DNA from: Muscardinus avellanarius
Lineage: Eukaryota; Chordata; Mammalia; Rodentia; Gliridae
DNA: 64,000 nt
NCBI GenBank assembly: GCA_963383645.1
Contig: OY726559.1
Span: 110,134,235-110,198,234, forward strand
Direction of reading: 5' to 3'
Shown here: positions 1 through 10,669 of the stretch, one piece after another
Numbering within the stretch: position 1 is the stretch's first letter
Layout: each line of letters opens with the position of its first letter
Position numbers and translations under genes: made by a program
Notes under the pieces: model-generated
Seen by the model: only the letters and a program-made list of their open reading frames with translations
Databases searched by the model: none
Told to the model about the DNA's origin: nothing

Positions 1-88
1 AATAAAAAACAGATGGGGGTGGAGCTCGGAGGTAGAATGGCCACGGGTTCCACCCCCAATACCACAAAAAAAAAAAAAAAAAAAAAAA
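1..88 (+). repeat. B1-dID SINE, dID half and poly-A tail, cut by window edge
   Basis: The right-hand (dID) half of a B-type SINE runs from the left edge into an A-rich tail. The B1 half lies outside the window. Confidence 0.85.
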
Positions 89-1104
89 CACGCTAACTGC
101 GGGTTTTGAATCTTTTCTGAAGGAAAATTCTGCCGTGACTCACAGGGGAGGGGCATCCAGGGTGCAGCAGGGGACAGGAGAGTCCCAACGCTGGTCTGGG
201 TTAAACCAAACCATGCCTCTGCCAGAAGCCCAGCAGGGGGAGGTCCAGGAAAGAGTGGAGGGCCAGAGAGGTGGCCCGAGAGTGCTGGGCACCTGCCAGC
301 CGTGCCTGGTGCTCCTGCTGCGATGCTCACCCACCCCAGGCTTCAGCTGACACGCTGAGACTTGTCTCTGTGTATGATGAAGACCCAGGCCCCAGGTATC
401 TCTCCTGATGTCTTGCCAGAAAATTGCTCACGCTTCTGCCCAGCATGACAGGACAGATGCTTCAGTTGCTCACACGTTGGTCTGAACTCCATCATTCAGA
501 CCGGTCGTCACGGGATCCAAGCTGGCTCTGTCTGCTGCTGGAGCGTCTCCAGCCTGGGCAGGGCTGCTCGTGGCCCTGGATGTGGCTCCGGTCCTGGCTC
601 TTGGATTGGCTGCAGGTGTCCTCCAGGGATAGGCAGCAGCTCACTGTTTCATGTGGCTAACCTTAAGGGAATGCACAAGGAGTGCGGTGTTCTGGGTGGC
701 GATGGCTGCTCCTGGTCCTCACCACAACCCCAGGTGGAGAGGGCAGGTATTAAACCCATTTTACAATGGAAAAAACACAAGCACAAAGAAAAAAGCAACC
801 TTCTCTAGGTTACATACTAAACACACAGAGGAACCAGAACCCAATTCCAGGCAGTTTAATGGAAACCCAGGCAGTCAAACTTCACGTTGCTGCTCTGGCC
901 CGTCAGACAAGCGCATCCCTCCCCGGCTGGCCCTCCTCAGGGAGAGGGTGGTGAGTGCCATGGGCTCTTCCTGAAAACGCTGTCTTGGGGCTCTCAGTGA
1001 GTTAATTTCGGGGGTGGTTTTGGGGTTTACTTTAAGTTGATGGACAGCTGGGGAAAAGTACGAAGTGTCATTTAAAAGTAATACTTTAAGTTATTTATTT
1101 ATTT
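89..1104. other. Non-repetitive intronic or upstream sequence
   Basis: I recognise no repeat or exon here. Short open frames are present but have no family resemblance. A GC-rich part (120-650) gives way to AT-rich sequence. Confidence 0.5.
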
Positions 1105-1245
1105 AGTTTTATTCTTTATTTGGAAACAGGGTCTCACTAAGTTGCAGAGGGCCTCACTAAGTAGCTGAGGCTGTCGGTGAACCACAATCCTCCTGTCTTA
1201 GCCTCGCAAATGCTGGGATGACAAGCGTGTGCCACCACACCCGGC
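1105..1245 (-). repeat. B1 half of a B1-dID SINE
   Basis: Minus-strand B1 half ending in the CCACCACACCCGGC signature. The dID half is missing, so this copy is 3'-truncated relative to the dimer. Confidence 0.85.
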
Positions 1246-1364
1246 TGTTTTAAATTTTTTCTCGGGTTAATTTTGCAATGGGCTTCCTGGGTACTCAGAG
1301 ACAGTGCTGGGCACTGGGAACCGAGTTCATTCAGTGCAGCGTAACTGAGGTCACTGTGCGTTGA

Positions 1365-1545
1365 GCTCAAGAGCGTGCACTTTCTGAACACGTTACATGC
1401 GTTCCCTCCTCTGTGACCATGACCACTCCGTAGGAGCTGGACTCTGGCTGTGCCCATTGCGTAGAAGAGGAAACTGAGGCTCACATATGTCATGAAACCC
1501 ACTCAGCCACACAGCTCCGGAGTGACCTCAGAGATCTCAACTCTA
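1365..1545 (+). repeat. Probable MIR SINE remnant
   Basis: The stretch GAAGAGGAAACTGAGGCTCA followed by CCACACAGCTCCGGAGTGACC matches the MIR core and right part. It is heavily diverged, as expected of an ancient mammal-wide SINE. Confidence 0.6.
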
Positions 1546-1706
1546 GGCTTGCTTTTCTCCACGCTTTGGGTGTGAAGATCGCTGGGCTTGAAATTAGGAT
1601 GTCCACACCATCACACCTCCTCTCTGGTTCTCATTAATTTACTCATTCAACATCTTTTCTAGCAGACCTGCTATGTGTTAGGCTAGTGCATAAGAAAGGC
1701 TTGGTC

Positions 1707-1896
1707 GCCAGGTGTGGTGGCACACTCTTGTAATCCCCGCGCTTGGGAGGCTGAGACAGGAGGATCGCGCAGGTTCGAAGCCAGCCTCAGCTACTTAGTG
1801 AGGCGCTCACCAACTTAGACCCTGTTTCCAGATAAAATAGGTCTGGGAAGTATCACCCGGAGGTAGAAAGCCTCTGGATTCCACCTCCAGTACCAC

Positions 1897-1926
<30 letters not shown>
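1707..1926 (+). repeat. B1-dID SINE, type A, with target-site duplication
   Basis: Complete B1, linker and dID ending in poly-A. It is flanked by the direct repeat AAAGGCTTGGTC at 1695-1706 and 1927-1938, which marks a retrotransposition event. The dID reads AGTATCACC where other copies read AGTATAGCC. Confidence 0.92.
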
Positions 1927-1932
<6 letters not shown>

Positions 1933-2667
1933 TTGGTCTGTGCTCTGCTCTTCTGGAGTTTATGACTGAATTTTCAATGTCCTCATCTGCAAGAAATGAT
2001 CATTAAAAGAGACAAATTTCTTCTTCTTGAAAACCCACACTTCATTTTATAAACACAACCATGCCTTCCTTAATGTTCTTTGAAATTTCCAAGGAAGTGG
2101 CTTAGCATAACTAAAAATATATAAAAGCAATTATGATGTCAAGTGATTTCTGTCTGAATCCCGTGGGCCCTTGTCTGTGTTCCTGACTCTCCTGCCTCCC
2201 TCCCCTCCCACCCTGACCTTGGCGTTCTTTCTGTGGAATGTGGGGATGGCATCCTTCTTCTGAAAACAAAGGGACCCACAGTTAAACTTGCTAAGTGCCT
2301 TTGAAATGCTGGGGTTGCGTCTGTCTAGTTTACATCCCTTCTTTCACCAAGCTTTGGCCCTTGGGGTTGTGCGGCAAATACAACTCAGCTCATTGGTTTC
2401 GCTGAAAAGCCCTTTCCCCTGGGGCACTGCTGGCGTGAGTCATTCTCTCGCACGCTCACTCTGTTTTGGAGGGAACACCAGGGACTTGCCCGTGTCTCAC
2501 ACAGCAGCCAGTGGTTCAGGCCTCCAGAGGTAGATGTGCTTTGGGCTCTAGGAAATGCGTGGGCTGTTTTTCCTCTGAGATTTTCATGGGAAAGGATGCT
2601 TCCCAGCCCTCTTAGGAACAACAGTCAGCTTATAAATATCTCCCGATGCCAGGCATGGGAAGGACCG

Positions 2668-2705
2668 GTCTCTTCTCTCTCTCCTCTCTCTCCCTCCCTC
2701 CCCCC

Positions 2706-2736
<31 letters not shown>

Positions 2737-2765
2737 CCTCCCTCCCTCCCTCCCTCTCCCTCTTT
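2668..2765. repeat. (TC)n-rich microsatellite
   Basis: A pyrimidine tract of TCTC and CCCT units lies directly against the minus-strand dID fragment that follows, so it is probably that SINE's expanded tail. Confidence 0.85.
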
Positions 2766-2822
2766 GTGGTACTGGGGATGAAACCCAGGGGCATTCTACC
2801 TCCAAGCGACACACCCAGCCCC
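2766..2822 (-). repeat. dID half of a SINE, truncated
   Basis: Minus-strand dID (GGTACTGGGGATGAAACCCA to CCCAGCCC) with no linker or B1 after it. The copy stops exactly at the dID start and then abuts L1 sequence. Confidence 0.8.
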
Positions 2823-2829
2823 CCCCCCT

Positions 2830-4612
2830 TTTTTTTTTGGTCCTAGTTTTATTTTATTTTGGAATTCTTGCATTTCTTGTAGGTCAGTATTTATAATTTC
2901 TGTTGTTCCTTCACTATTCCTAATTCTCATATTTTCAAGGTTCTCATGCTTGTTTTTTGATATTTTGCCATCTTTTGTGGTTATTATGTCTAATCCAGTC
3001 TTAGTAGTAGGAATTTAGAAGTGTCAACAGGTACGCAGTACTTCTTCCAATGGTGAGGGTTGGGTGATGGTGGAGGAGTCAGGTAAGGTAGAGGATATGA
3101 TTAGGTTGAGGAAGAGTTTAAGTATAATAAGGTAGTATCTGGTTGAGGATGGGAGAAGGTTAGATAGTAGGACTCTTGTAGTTAGTAGAATATTTAAGTA
3201 TGGGGATATAAAATACCTTGAGTATTAAACAAGGAGAGACAGTAAAGAAAAAAAAGTTTTGAGAGAAGAAGTAGATAGGCTAGAGTGAAGACATTTATAA
3301 AAGGAGTGGGAGAGGGAGTAAACAAACACAAATAAAGTAACAAAATAATATACAAAAGCTAACTATTATACATCGAAGACAAAACCAAAAGAGAAAAAAA
3401 GAGTAAGAAAGAGAAAAAAGGACAAATGTAAAATAAAATAAAAAAAAAACTAGCGGCCATGTAAGACAACAAGTAAAACAGACAACCAAAACAAACAAAA
3501 ACCCAAATAAAAGGGAAAAAAACCAAAAAACAAACAGTCCTACTAATTTATGAATATGGAGTAGGCCCATATAATATCTGAATGTCTGATCACATGGTAG
3601 CTTCTGGAGTATTTTCCAGTGACTCTTATTCGCTCTGTGCCCTATTGTCAGCTTCTGAACCCACTCTCTGAGTGTTTGGACCCCTCTCTCACCTCTGATA
3701 GTTTTGCGTTTAGGTGTCAGGGCGTCAGGAGTCACTGTTATTGAGTTCTGTACAAGTCCCCGGTTCTGTGCATTTCCAGCCTGTAGTCTGCACCTCTGCA
3801 CTCCTCTCCACTTAGAGCTCAGGCCTGTGCTTCCCTACTCACAGGGGTGGAGGGCATCCAATGTAGTCCTGGAGCGACTCCCTGTGGCCCTGTACAGGTA
3901 TTGTGCCTTGAACACCTTTCCTGTGTCTCTGGAGGTTCTAACTGGACTAGCCCACCAAGTCCCATGGTGCACACTGGGCAGACGCGGTTACCACTGTGTC
4001 CCGTGGCACACACTGAGTACACACTGGGTCCTGTGGCTCATCTAGGCACACACTGTTAACTAGCTGCCCTGGACTGGGGCTCTGGCGAGCTCGCTGTGCC
4101 TCTGGATCCTGCGGCTTCTCTGGGCGCACATGGTTACCTGGTCCCCTTCTGGGTCTCTGGAGGGCTCCCTGTGCCGCTGCAGGTGCTGCCTCTGGTGAGC
4201 AAACGGTGCTGCTCAGGTGCTCAGGTGTAGCTCGCTGCTTAAGATGTTGGAGTTCTATGGCCACTTTCAAACTCTTGGTTGTTTTTTGTTTTGTTTGTTT
4301 TTTTTTTCTTTTTTTTTTTTTCTGAATTTCTTGGGGATGTTGCTCCGGGATTCAGTCTGGGCCCACAGCCCGTGATGGCGCCGGTGGCCAGCTGCGTCCA
4401 CAGCAGGTCTGTCACATGCTCAGGCATTTTTTTCAGTGGATCTCACAGTTCAGAGTTACTGGATTCCTTCCGCCGTGGTTCTTGGATCTGTTTTGGGTCA
4501 TGAGCTATATTTATTTTGTTTATTAAAACGCTGCCTTCTCAGTAGTTGAACTTTACTTGTTTCAGCTACTGAAATGTGTTGCATCTCACAGTTGCCATTT
4601 TGAATCTCCTCC
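2830..4612 (-). mobile_element. L1 retrotransposon, 5' UTR and start of ORF1 region
   Basis: Read on the minus strand from 4612, the sequence opens with GGGGAGGAGATTCAAAATGG, closely resembling the GGGGGAGGAGCCAAGATGG start typical of full-length L1 5' UTRs. A CpG-containing, TCTG-rich leader follows (about 4450 to 3600), then a T-rich stretch, then A-rich sequence near 2990-2850 that resembles the beginning of an L1 ORF1 (AAAAGATGGCAAAATATCAA). Reading frames are broken and the element stops at 2830 against a dID fragment. The 5' UTR assignment is strong from the terminal motif; the ORF1 assignment is weaker. Confidence 0.65.
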
Positions 4613-4763
4613 CCAGCCCTATTTTTTACTCTTTAATTTGAAATATGGTCTCACTGAGTTGCAAAGGGCCTCACTAAGTAGCTGAGGCTGTTGGTGAACT
4701 GCGATCCTCCTGTCTCAGCCTCCCAAGTGCCTGGATTACAAGTGTGCACTGCCACACCTGGCT
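4613..4763 (-). repeat. B1 half of a B1-dID SINE
   Basis: Minus-strand linker and B1 half ending CCACACCTGGC. Only about nine bases of dID remain, directly against the L1 5' end. Confidence 0.8.
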
Positions 4764-4810
4764 TCAGTTGACTAGTGGTTTTTTGTTTGTTTTTTGTTTT
4801 TTGTTTTTTT

Positions 4811-4987
4811 CAATACTGAGGATGGAACCCAGGGGCATTCTACCTCTGAGCTACACCTCCAGCCCTATTTTTTATTCTTTATTTTGAAACAGTCCCACTG
4901 AGTTGCAAAGGGCCTAAGTAGCTGAGGCTGGCCTCAAACCCAGATCCTCCTGTCTTAACCTTCTGAATGCTGGGATTACAAGCACTA
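4811..4987 (-). repeat. B1-dID SINE, diverged
   Basis: Minus-strand dID, linker and B1. About 12 bases are lost inside the B1 (GGGCCTAAGTAGC) and the 5' end is missing. Confidence 0.8.
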
Positions 4988-5021
4988 GATGACTTTTTTT
5001 TTTTAACTGGGGGAATTTGAC

Positions 5022-5053
<32 letters not shown>

Positions 5054-5924
5054 CAGGAAACCAGTACATCTGGAAGTGGAACATACAAACCCCTGTACAA
5101 AAGTTACAAACTGGCTTCCCAGGCTACAGTTACAAAATAGAAGCCTGCCCATTTCAGTGTGATTTTGTAACTTCTGTAGCAAAATGGCTTTTCTTTCTTA
5201 GAGGGAGTATCTGGATTTGTGTGAGAACTCAGTACTTAGCTCAGTCCCCAAACACATAGACATTGCTCAGTACACAGGAAATGAATGAATTATTTTGAGC
5301 TAGAGCTTTATGAGGACAGGAGTCTAGAAATATTCTTATTAATAACTCATAGTAATGCCTCACAGTCAAAACACTATTTATCAACTCATAAAAGCCAGAC
5401 CAGCTTTGCGTGGTTTATTTTTTTTTATTTATTTTTATCCCTGGTAACTTTGTATTTCATAATCTCTCAAGCACAGAAACATTATCAGTCAAATTTTGGC
5501 TTGCCTTATTTCACTCAATCATATGTAGGACCTCAGTTCAGAGCTTTGAATGTATCTGTGAAAAAAATTCAAATGGAGAGTTCCAAAAGATCCCTCTTGT
5601 CCCCCCGGCTTCAGAATGATATTGTTATTGTGACTTATTTTTTTAGAATTGAGACTTAAATTCTAGAAAAGTTCCTGAAACTTGATGAGTTTTATCAAGT
5701 TTTTTACATTCTGTGATGGGCATTTCAGTTTGTCACAGCCCCTTCCTTTGTATGGAAATTAAGCTTTTCACACACCTGTGGGTGAGAGGTAAGGCAGACC
5801 AGAGAGGAAGGGAAGAGGGCTTGAGGCACATTCTGGGTACCAGGTGAGATGCAATGCTACCATCCTACCTATAGGAATGACTACGGAAGAGGGGTGAGCA
5901 GGGGTTGAAAAATGGAAATAAGGA
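4988..5924. other. AT-rich non-repetitive stretch
   Basis: I see no recognisable element apart from short A and T runs near 5000-5050. A 124-codon open frame at 5285-5659 resembles nothing known to me and is probably chance. Confidence 0.4.
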
Positions 5925-6126
5925 ACCAGGTGTGGTGGCACACACTTGTAATCCAGTACTTGGGAGGCTGAGATGGGAGGACCACAGGTTCAAGGTCAGC
6001 ATCAGCAACCTAGTGAGATGGTCTCAAAACAAAACAAATTTAAAAGAAAAAGTTGTCTGGGAGTATAGTTCAAAGATAGAGGTAGAATCCCTGTGGGTTC
6101 GATCCCCAATATCAAAATTAAAAAGT
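5925..6126 (+). repeat. B1-dID SINE, old and diverged
   Basis: B1 start ACCAGGTGTGGTGGCACAC through a dID ending GTTCGATCCCCAATATC. It has more substitutions than typical copies. Confidence 0.8.
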
Positions 6127-6262
6127 AAAATTAAGGGCTAGGAATGTACAACATTTAGCTGAATCCACCTCCCACAAAGCCCCAGCTCTTCACCCTGAGC
6201 CTCTGGCTTAATTCACAGCCTCAGCGGCCAGAGCTGGGTGAGGATTTGAAAGCGTGGACCCT

Positions 6263-7034
6263 TGTAACAGTGTGAGAGGTCAACGTGGGTTCTTGTTCTT
6301 AGCTAGTTTTAAAAAAAATAGCCAGACCTTTACTGCTGCCAGCTTACGCAATTTTTATTATTACAAAGAAAGAAGAGACAGAATGATAAAGCACTATGTC
6401 AGAGGGGCGCAGTGGAGTGTCTTGAAAGTAAGACACTGGAGTTTTGAACATAGATCAGTTTTCATAAGGATTCATTATCTCCTTCCTCCCATTTTGCTTG
6501 GCCAATAGCCTTTTTACCCTCCCTGACCCAGTGCAGGTGCAGGCCCACCAATAATCTCCATGGTGCAAGCCTTTCTTGTTAGATTTATGACCAAGAAGTG
6601 TTACCTGGTTAACAAGGTCAGGGGTCACATGGTATATGCCCACTTTGGAGAAGGCCTGTACCATCTACCCAGTCCTTGGGGAGTTTTTAGACTTTTTCTA
6701 TTTCTATCTGCTAGAAGTTATTATGTTGAAAACTTGTCTTTAAAGTATGGAAGCTTTGGGTTATAACTCTTTTGTATACTTGGTAATTAATATAGGGTTC
6801 TCTTAACTTTAAACCACTCTGAGAATTTAGTGTTTGTTTTAACATTCTGTGTTTAGCTGGGCTAAGAGCTAACTTTTAGCTGACCGAGGTCAATATTGGC
6901 TTTAGCTCTTGACTGACAGCTTAGAGGCAGAGAAAAGGATTTTATTGTTTTGCCTGAGTATGAAAGTTCATTCTTATTAGCCATTAATACAGCTCTTATT
7001 AACAATCAATACAGGCTCAGTCCCCTACCCATCA
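6263..7034 (-). mobile_element. Solo LTR, copy 1 of a dispersed family
   Basis: A 772 bp element that on the minus strand begins TGATGGG and ends GTTACA, the TG...CA ends of an LTR. An AATAA(A)-type polyadenylation signal (minus-strand ATAATAAAAATTG near 6350) lies about 90 bases before its end, as expected for R-U5. Flanks GACCCT (left) and GACCTC (right) are a possible worn target duplication. It aligns nearly throughout with a second copy at 37198-38518. No coding sequence is present. The family name is unknown to me. Confidence 0.75.
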
Positions 7035-7147
7035 GACCTCATTTAATGCACATGTAGCGGGGAGATCCCTGGACAAGCGCTTACCAACCCCCAGCCCCAA
7101 ATGAAAGTCACAGCTGCACCCTCCTGGTTGGGGCCCAAACCACCTAC

Positions 7148-7345
7148 CTCCTCCTCCTCCCCTCCTCCTCCTCCTCCTCCTCCTCCTCCTCCTCCTCCTC
7201 CTCCTCCTTCTTTCCTCCTCCTCCTCCTCCTCCTCCTTCTTTCCTCCTTCTCCTCCTCCTTCTCCTTCTCCCCCTCCCCTCCTCCTCCTCTCCTCCTGCC
7301 CTTTTCCTCCTCTACCTCCTCCTCCTCTCCTCCCCACCCTACCCT
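7148..7345. repeat. (CCT)n / (AGG)n microsatellite
   Basis: About 200 bp of nearly pure CTC/CCT triplets with interspersed TTCT. One strand is all purine. Long proline or arginine open frames through it are artefacts of the repeat. Confidence 0.95.
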
Positions 7346-7789
7346 CGCAGCCTACCCAGCTCTTCCTGCTGAAGCCAGCCTCCTTCCCTGACCTTCTCCC
7401 CTCTCGAGGTTCTGTGCACTGGGAGGAGGCCCCTGCTTGTGTGACTCCAGGGCCTTCCCTGGAGGCTCCAGTATACCTCCCCATTCCTGGGCAGAGGCGG
7501 TGTCTGTATTAAGCTGCCCAGAGTCTCCACTTCTGTGCTGAGATCCCAGCCAGAGCCCCACCCTTTGTCTTGGTGCCCCCTTCTCGCTCCACCCCCATGG
7601 TCCTTCTGTGTGTGGGGTCTGGGGGCCCCTGCATCCCCAAGCAGGACCTGACAGAGGAGAGGTTTAGTGGAGAAGCCATAACACATTCACAAACATTTAT
7701 TTGTTTTTTGAACTTCATGGAATTCATGGGTAAGGATGACTGGCTAGGATCTGTGTTTCTTAGAAGAGATGATTTTTGGTTTTTGTTGT
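7346..7789. other. Non-repetitive GC-rich sequence
   Basis: No repeat or exon recognised. Open frames on the minus strand are short and unlike known proteins. Confidence 0.4.
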
Positions 7790-7999
7790 TTTTGTTTGTT
7801 TGTTTTTGGGGTATTTTTGGTAGTAGTGGGGACGGAACCCTTCTACCTCCGGGCTACACTCCCAGACCTATTTGATATTTTTATTTGGAAACAGGGTCTC
7901 TTAAGCCAGCGAGGCTGGCTTCGAACCGAACCTGCACGATCCTCCTGTCTTCGCTTCCCAAGTGCAGGGATTACAAGTGTGCGCCACCATGCCTGGCTT
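7790..7999 (-). repeat. B1-dID SINE, type C
   Basis: Minus-strand copy with the short C-type B1 (TCTTAAGCCAGCGAGGCTGGC) and a reduced dID. Confidence 0.85.
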
Positions 8000-8225
8000 G
8001 TTTTTTGTGTTGTTGTTGTTTTAAAGAGCCAAGGACTGCCCAGAAAAATGTATAGAGCAGCTGATCTATCTGAGCCATCAGCCAACGTGGTCTCCTGGGG
8101 AGGTCAGAAAATCCAGGTTGTGCGGGTGTGGTGGCTCACGCATATAATCATGGCAGACAGCCTCAGCTACTGCTTAGTGAGGCCCTTTGCAACTCAGTGA
8201 GACCCTGTTTCAAAATAAAGAATAA

Positions 8226-8447
8226 GCCGGGTGTGGTGGCGCACGCTTGTAATCCCTGTGCTTGGGAGGCTGAGACAGGAGGATCGCACAGGTTCAAAGC
8301 CAGCCTCAGCTATTTAGTGAGGCTCTCAGCTACTTAGTGAGACCCTGTTTCCAAATAAAATATAAAATGGTTCTGGGAGTATAGCCTGGAGGTAGAAAGC
8401 CCCTGGGTTCCACCCCCAGTACCACCAAAAAAAAAAAAAAAAAAAAA
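8226..8447 (+). repeat. B1-dID SINE, type A, nested in the linker of a B-type copy
   Basis: A full A-type element with a poly-A tail sits inside the A-rich linker of the older SINE. AAAGAATAA occurs on both sides as the target duplication. Confidence 0.88.
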
Positions 8448-8510
8448 GAATAAAAAATAGGGCTGGAGGTGTAGCTCAGAGGTAGTATGCTTCTGGATTC
8501 CATCCCCAGT

Positions 8511-8632
8511 ACGAAAGAAGGAAGGAAGGAAGGAAGGAAGGAAGGAAGGAAGGAAGGAAGGAAGGAGGGAGGGAGGGAGGAAGGAAGGAAGGAAGGAAGG
8601 AAAGAAAGAAAGAAAGGAAAGAAAGAAAGTCA
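8511..8632. repeat. (GAAG)n microsatellite
   Basis: About 120 bp of GAAG, GGAG and AAAG units replacing the poly-A tail of the outer SINE. Confidence 0.95.
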
Positions 8633-8648
8633 GTCAGTCCAGGTTGTG

Positions 8649-9111
8649 AAGACCTATTGGAAACTGAAGTACCAGACAAGTTGCAGGAATCTGTTCTGGG
8701 CCTTGACTCCAGTGCCCGGCAGGACCGCTTCTTAGAAGTGCAAGGGAGGTGGGCTTCCTGCTTGTTTCTGCCGCCAAGGTGTTCTAATTCCACAACTATC
8801 TAATGCATGTCAGCCTAAGCATGTGCTAGGGACCATCAAAACGCTTCATCCAGGCCCGCTCAAGGCTGCCTGCCCTGGGTGCTTCTGTTCCCCGCACCAC
8901 TTGTTTACAAAACATGGTCCCCCTCCTGTGCTGGGACCGGCTTTGCTCCAGGTTGACTTCAGTAGCTGCGCCGCCTGGGACTACAGGCGGCGGTGGACAT
9001 TGGGCACCCTGAGTCTGTTGGTGTGGAGGGGCCGAGGCTGAGTGTGGTTATGTGGTTGGTGCCACAGCTGTCCAGTGGCTTTCAGTGACTGTGATGCCAT
9101 TCTCTAAGCCT
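8649..9111. other. Non-repetitive sequence
   Basis: Nothing recognised beyond possible remnants too diverged to name. Confidence 0.4.
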
Positions 9112-9342
9112 TTTTTTTTTTTTCTCAATACCAGGGATGGAACCAGGGGCATTCTACCTCCAAGCTACACCCCCAGCCCTATTTTTTATTCTTTATTTTA
9201 AATTTTTTTTATTTTGAAATAGGGTCTCACTAAGTTGCAGAGGGTCTTGCTAAGTTGCTGAGGTTGACCTTGAACTTACAAACCTCCTCTCTCAGCCTCC
9301 CAAGTACTGGGATTACCGGCATGTGCCACCACACCTGGCTTA
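9112..9342 (-). repeat. B1-dID SINE
   Basis: Minus-strand poly-T tail, dID, an expanded T-rich linker and an older-looking B1 ending CCACCACACCTGGC. Confidence 0.85.
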
Positions 9343-9471
9343 TATTCTTTATTTTAAAACAACGTCTCACTGAGTTGCAGAGGGCCTTGCTAAGTAGCTG
9401 AGGCTGTCCTGGAACCAAAATCCTCCTGTCTCTGCCTCCCAAATGCTGGGATTATGCCACCACGCCCAGCC
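9343..9471 (-). repeat. B1 half of a SINE, abutting the previous copy
   Basis: A second minus-strand linker and B1 follow directly with no dID between. This may be the interrupted remainder of an outer element. Confidence 0.75.
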
Positions 9472-9629
9472 GGCTGGACTTCCTCTTAACCTGCAGGTTC
9501 CTCTGGCAACTGGAGGGGTGGTGGGTGGCTGGTGTCCTGACCTTTGTCCTCCTCTTCTTGGACCCTTCCTTTACTAGGAATCCCAGGAGTCCCAGGTGGG
9601 GAAAGGGGTCATTGTGAGAGAGTGTCAAG

Positions 9630-9806
9630 CTTGTAGTCCCAGCATTGGGGAGGTTGGGGAGGCTGAGACAGGAGGATCCTGTTTTGAGGACAGCCTCAGT
9701 TATTACTTAAAGAGGCCCTCCGCAACTCAATGAGACCCTGTTGCAAAATAAAGACTAAAAAATAGGACTTGGGGTGTAGCTCAGAGATAAGATGAAGAGA
9801 GAGAGA
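9630..9806 (+). repeat. B1-dID SINE, 5'-truncated
   Basis: Begins inside the B1 (GCTTGTAGTCCCAGC). Its dID is cut short and runs into a GA-rich tail near 9795. Confidence 0.8.
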
Positions 9807-9815
9807 GTGTGGTTC

Positions 9816-10533
9816 CATGAGGCTTCTGCCTAAGACACCCTATAGGAGTTAGACATTATGACCTTTCCAGATTTTAGAACTATATTCTCCTTTCCTTTTA
9901 GTTTCCTTTCTACCTAAAACTTTATTTCTTCTCTTCTACCTCATCATTCTTGCCAATGCGGCGGAGGCAGTGGGACCCGAGGACTGTGCTGTTGGGACTC
10001 AAGGCCGTATTAAGCCGCAGCACTCCCAGGACACTGGGCGAGAGGACGTGGTCCCGCCCTCAAAGTGCTCGCAGCTGCTGTTGGAGACAGAAAAGAAAGC
10101 CGTGAGCCTGTGATGAGGCCAGCGTGTTCTCTTCTATATTCTGTCTTCTGCATATGCTCTAGTGAGACGAAACAGGAGACTCGCAGAGAACGGTGGCTTA
10201 TATTTCAGTGGTACTCAAGACCCTGATAAATAATTTAGGGCCTGGGAGATGAGAGTGAGAGAAAAGGAAACAAAAGACAGAGGCACTCCCCAGTGTGTGT
10301 CCGTAGATTGACACATTGAGTGACTAGAATTTCATAGATGAGGGTAGATTTTTTTTTGCAAGTACTAAGTGGTATTAAATGGTTGACTGTATCCTCTTAG
10401 AGAAGTGGTCATTTTGGCTCTCCAGATCACTCTGCTCACTGACACTTAAGGTTGCTTTACACATTTTAGTTCTGATGGAGCCTGGCCTAATATCCCAGTT
10501 CTGCCATAAACCTGGGCCAAAGAGCATGTGCAG
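9816..10533. other. Mostly non-repetitive; possible ancient repeat at 9960-10100
   Basis: The part near 9960-10100 (CTGTGCTGTTGGGACTCAAGG, then CCCGCCCTCAAAGTGCTCGC) recalls a common mammal-wide repeat, but I cannot name the family. The rest is unrecognised. Confidence 0.35.
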
Positions 10534-10669
10534 AAAACAGAAGGTGACCTGGGTGTGGGGTACACAACTGTCATCCTAGTGCTTGGGAGGCGGAGACAAG
10601 AGGACCCCAGGGTAGAGGCCAGCCTCAGCAACTTAGTGAGACCTTGTTTCAAAATAATAATAATAAGTT

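Larger units (their letters stand above)
8123..8637 (+). repeat. B1-dID SINE, type B, split by a nested SINE
   Basis: Its B1 lies at 8123-8225 (with an internal deletion after ATAATCATGGC) and its dID at 8448-8515, followed by a (GAAG)n tail to about 8637. The flanking direct repeat TCCAGGTTGTG (8112-8122 and 8638-8648) brackets the whole block, showing that the halves belong together and that the inner SINE arrived later. Confidence 0.85.

Noticed and set aside
3295..3801. 168-codon Phe/Leu/Cys-rich antisense open frame resembling a membrane protein
   Set aside because: It lies in the T-rich part of an L1 5' UTR; the hydrophobic composition comes from base bias.
7032..7484. 150-codon Arg/Gly/Glu-rich open frame on the minus strand
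   Set aside because: It is a translation of the CCT/AGG microsatellite.
8460..8510. tRNA gene suggested by the tRNA-like GTAGCTC and GGTTCCATCCC boxes
   Set aside because: These boxes are the worn promoter boxes of the dID half of the SINE and occur dozens of times; no cloverleaf can form.
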